64,000 nucleotides of DNA from Adineta ricciae. Lineage: Eukaryota > Rotifera > Eurotatoria > Adinetida > Adinetidae. This document shows positions 62,314-64,000 of this stretch, one piece after another. The stretch is from contig CAJNOJ010000058.1 in NCBI GenBank assembly GCA_905250025.1, positions 186,001 through 250,000 of the forward strand. Reading direction: 5' to 3'. Below the pieces are notes generated by a model, which saw only the letters and a list, made by a program, of their open reading frames with translations, ran no database searches and was not told the DNA's origin. Every line of letters begins with the position of its first letter. Position 1 is the stretch's first letter. The position numbers and the translations under genes were made by a program.

Positions 62314-64000
62314 ATGATTTTAACTCGAGATGATATCGATCCATGTAAATTATGTAATGTACTTGCTCCAATATTCATATGCGGCTTTTTCGGCAATATC
62401 ATTTGTATAATCGTTTTTCTTCGTCGTCGCTTTCGTGTACGTTCAATTAGTGTTTATTTTATTGCTTTATTTTTTATTGACTGTATGCTTCTATTCATTT
62501 CACACGTGGCAAAAATGTTAATCTTTGGTGCTGCCGAGTCTTGTTGGTTTAATATATTTCTCTCGAAATTCATCGATTTGATACGTTATAAAGATATGCT
62601 CAATCACGGAGTACTCTCCGTGCTGACGTATAACACAACGTACACGCAAATTTCCATGTTAATCTTCATGTTCATGTCTATCCAACGTGTGAGAACATTC
62701 TCATCGATATCATATCGTGAGAGTCGTATGTGTGCATTCATGTTAACGTTGATTGCGTTCGTCTATGGGATTATCGTGTCATACATGCAATTATATGATG
62801 GATTTTGTATAAAACAATTGGATCTCACTAAAGAGCAAACTAATACCATCGATGCACTAATGGACGACGCACAATACACATACGACAAGCAATGTTTACC
62901 AAAATCTTTCAGTAACATATCAGGTAATCGCTGTTTCTAATATTATCTTTTCGCATCGAAGATTCCGATAGACATCAGCTTGTTTTTTTCTGCTTTTTTT
63001 CTACAGTTATTGAGTTTTCCAAACAATCTCTACATCATTCTAGTTTTATTTTATTTTTAGTATTCGATTCTACTACTATTTATCATCATTATTCAATATC
63101 ATCCGAAACGAATGAATCGTTGAATAGTAGTATTGATCCAATGTGTCACGTCAAACCCGATTGGCATCGTACACGTCATCAGACTGTTGCATATGTTTAT
63201 CTTCAATCATATATGTCAATTGATTGGCCAGATGAATATGCTAATCGTTCGATGTGTGATGTTGACTATAAACTGCCGGATCATCTTCTTTTAGCAATCA
63301 ATAATTTAACTCGGCCATGGTTACAATCGCGTCCAGAAAAAGACTATTTTCTCGAACATCAATTTTGCGCTCAATCGTTTCATTTCATTGAATCATACGC
63401 GAATTGTTCGTTTCCATTGTCAGCAAAAACATTTCAAAAGTATTATCAGTTTCTCTACGATCGTCGTCTATCATTAAAAAATCGTTATACCATTGGCTTT
63501 ATTATCGGAACATTTATACCTTCATTTATATGTATTTTATCATCATTCATATGTCTTTATTACATAGCTAATCAACCATTAATTCGTAAACATAGTCATT
63601 CGCGCGCAGAACTACGTTCTTTATCGCTGATTCTAGTCGAGATTTTACTAAGTCTGATGAGTGCATTACAGTCCTATATAATTAATTTTTTTACCTGTCA
63701 TGGTTTACTATTTCGTATGCAATCAGATAATTGTTATGGCCCGTCAAGTGATAATATTCTACCGATGTTTCTTGGTAGCATTCTGGAATTGTTTACATCG
63801 ACATCTAACATTCTGATTTTGATGATATGCGGCGCACAATTTCGCAATGAATTAATCGAAATTCTACATTTGACCAAGTTCTTTTCCAAAGAAAAACAAC
63901 GGCAAAGTCGAACAGACGAAAGTAAAATCACTGCGCATAGGCCATCCGCAGTGACATTACCGCTTCGAATAACTCTCCCATCACCATTGATACACAATGA
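62314..64000 (+). CDS. rhodopsin-like G-protein-coupled receptor, partial (runs off right edge)
   Basis: Two exons so far, 62314-62923 and from 63061 to the window end, split by a 137-bp intron; the frame is still open at 64000. TM1 (ICGFFGNIICIIVFL, with the GN pair), TM2 (ISVYFIALFFIDCMLLFI), TM3 (ISMLIFMFMSIQRV), TM4 (FMLTLIAFVYGIIVSY), TM5 (YTIGFIIGTFIPSFICIL), TM6 (LSLILVEILLSLMSALQSY) and TM7 (TSTSNILILMICGAQF) can be placed. The DRY box is IQRV, and the NPxxY position reads TSNILILM. The segment between TM4 and TM5 is unusually long (about 220 residues) with several cysteines. Orphan; likely a peptide-type or lineage-specific receptor. Confidence 0.8.

Noticed and set aside
63734..63997. 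87-codon minus-strand open frame
   Set aside because: Antisense shadow of the GPCR's TM7 region and C-terminal tail.

Overview
The window reads as nuclear DNA of a small, intron-rich invertebrate. Nearly every gene I could reconstruct is split by GT-AG introns of about 45-65 bp, genes lie close together on both strands, and the gene set is metazoan (innexin, paramyosin, tektin, TMEM35, HERC4, SH2-ankyrin-SH2 tyrosine kinase, MECOM-type zinc-finger protein). A bdelloid rotifer is my best guess: tiny introns, an EB-module membrane protein, and a pair of ~12 kb near-identical segments such as are known for bdelloid haplotypes. The phylum is inference.

Left part (2123-26857). A ~12 kb block occurs twice in direct orientation: copy A (2123-13745) and copy B (14634-26857). 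Copy B is bracketed by single undetermined bases at 14633 and 26858. Both copies carry, in the same order: ribosomal protein eL20 (+), a USP2-class ubiquitin protease (+), an EB-module membrane protein (-), CHMP5 (+), a secreted cysteine-rich protein (-), a dead cytochrome P450 (+) and the 3' exons of tektin-1 (-). The copies differ by a few percent, mostly silently in the genes. They look like two alleles or haplotigs placed in tandem, or a true tandem duplication. Only copy B connects to the 5' exons of tektin.

Middle part (26859-45942). An innexin gene (+) lies inside a 2.7 kb intron of tektin-1 (-). SCOC (+) diverges from tektin. Then follow a MECOM/PRDM3-16-like zinc-finger repressor without a PR domain (-), which needs an AT-AC intron to be read correctly; a long low-complexity stretch; a Slac2/melanophilin-like Rab effector (+); an unrecognised tyrosine-motif protein (+); paramyosin (+); and TMEM35/NACHO (-).

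Right part (46947-64000). An unrecognised single-pass membrane protein (+), the HECT ligase HERC4 (-), a Shark-type SH2-ANK-SH2 tyrosine kinase (+), snRNP protein G (-), proteasome subunit PSMD13/Rpn9 (+), a ~3.9 kb gene-poor stretch with three small candidate coding units, and a rhodopsin-like GPCR (+) that runs off the right edge. The genes do not form one pathway. Housekeeping functions (ribosome, proteasome, ESCRT-III, spliceosome, ubiquitin turnover), cilia (tektin), muscle (paramyosin) and signalling are interleaved, several as divergent or convergent pairs with very short spacers.
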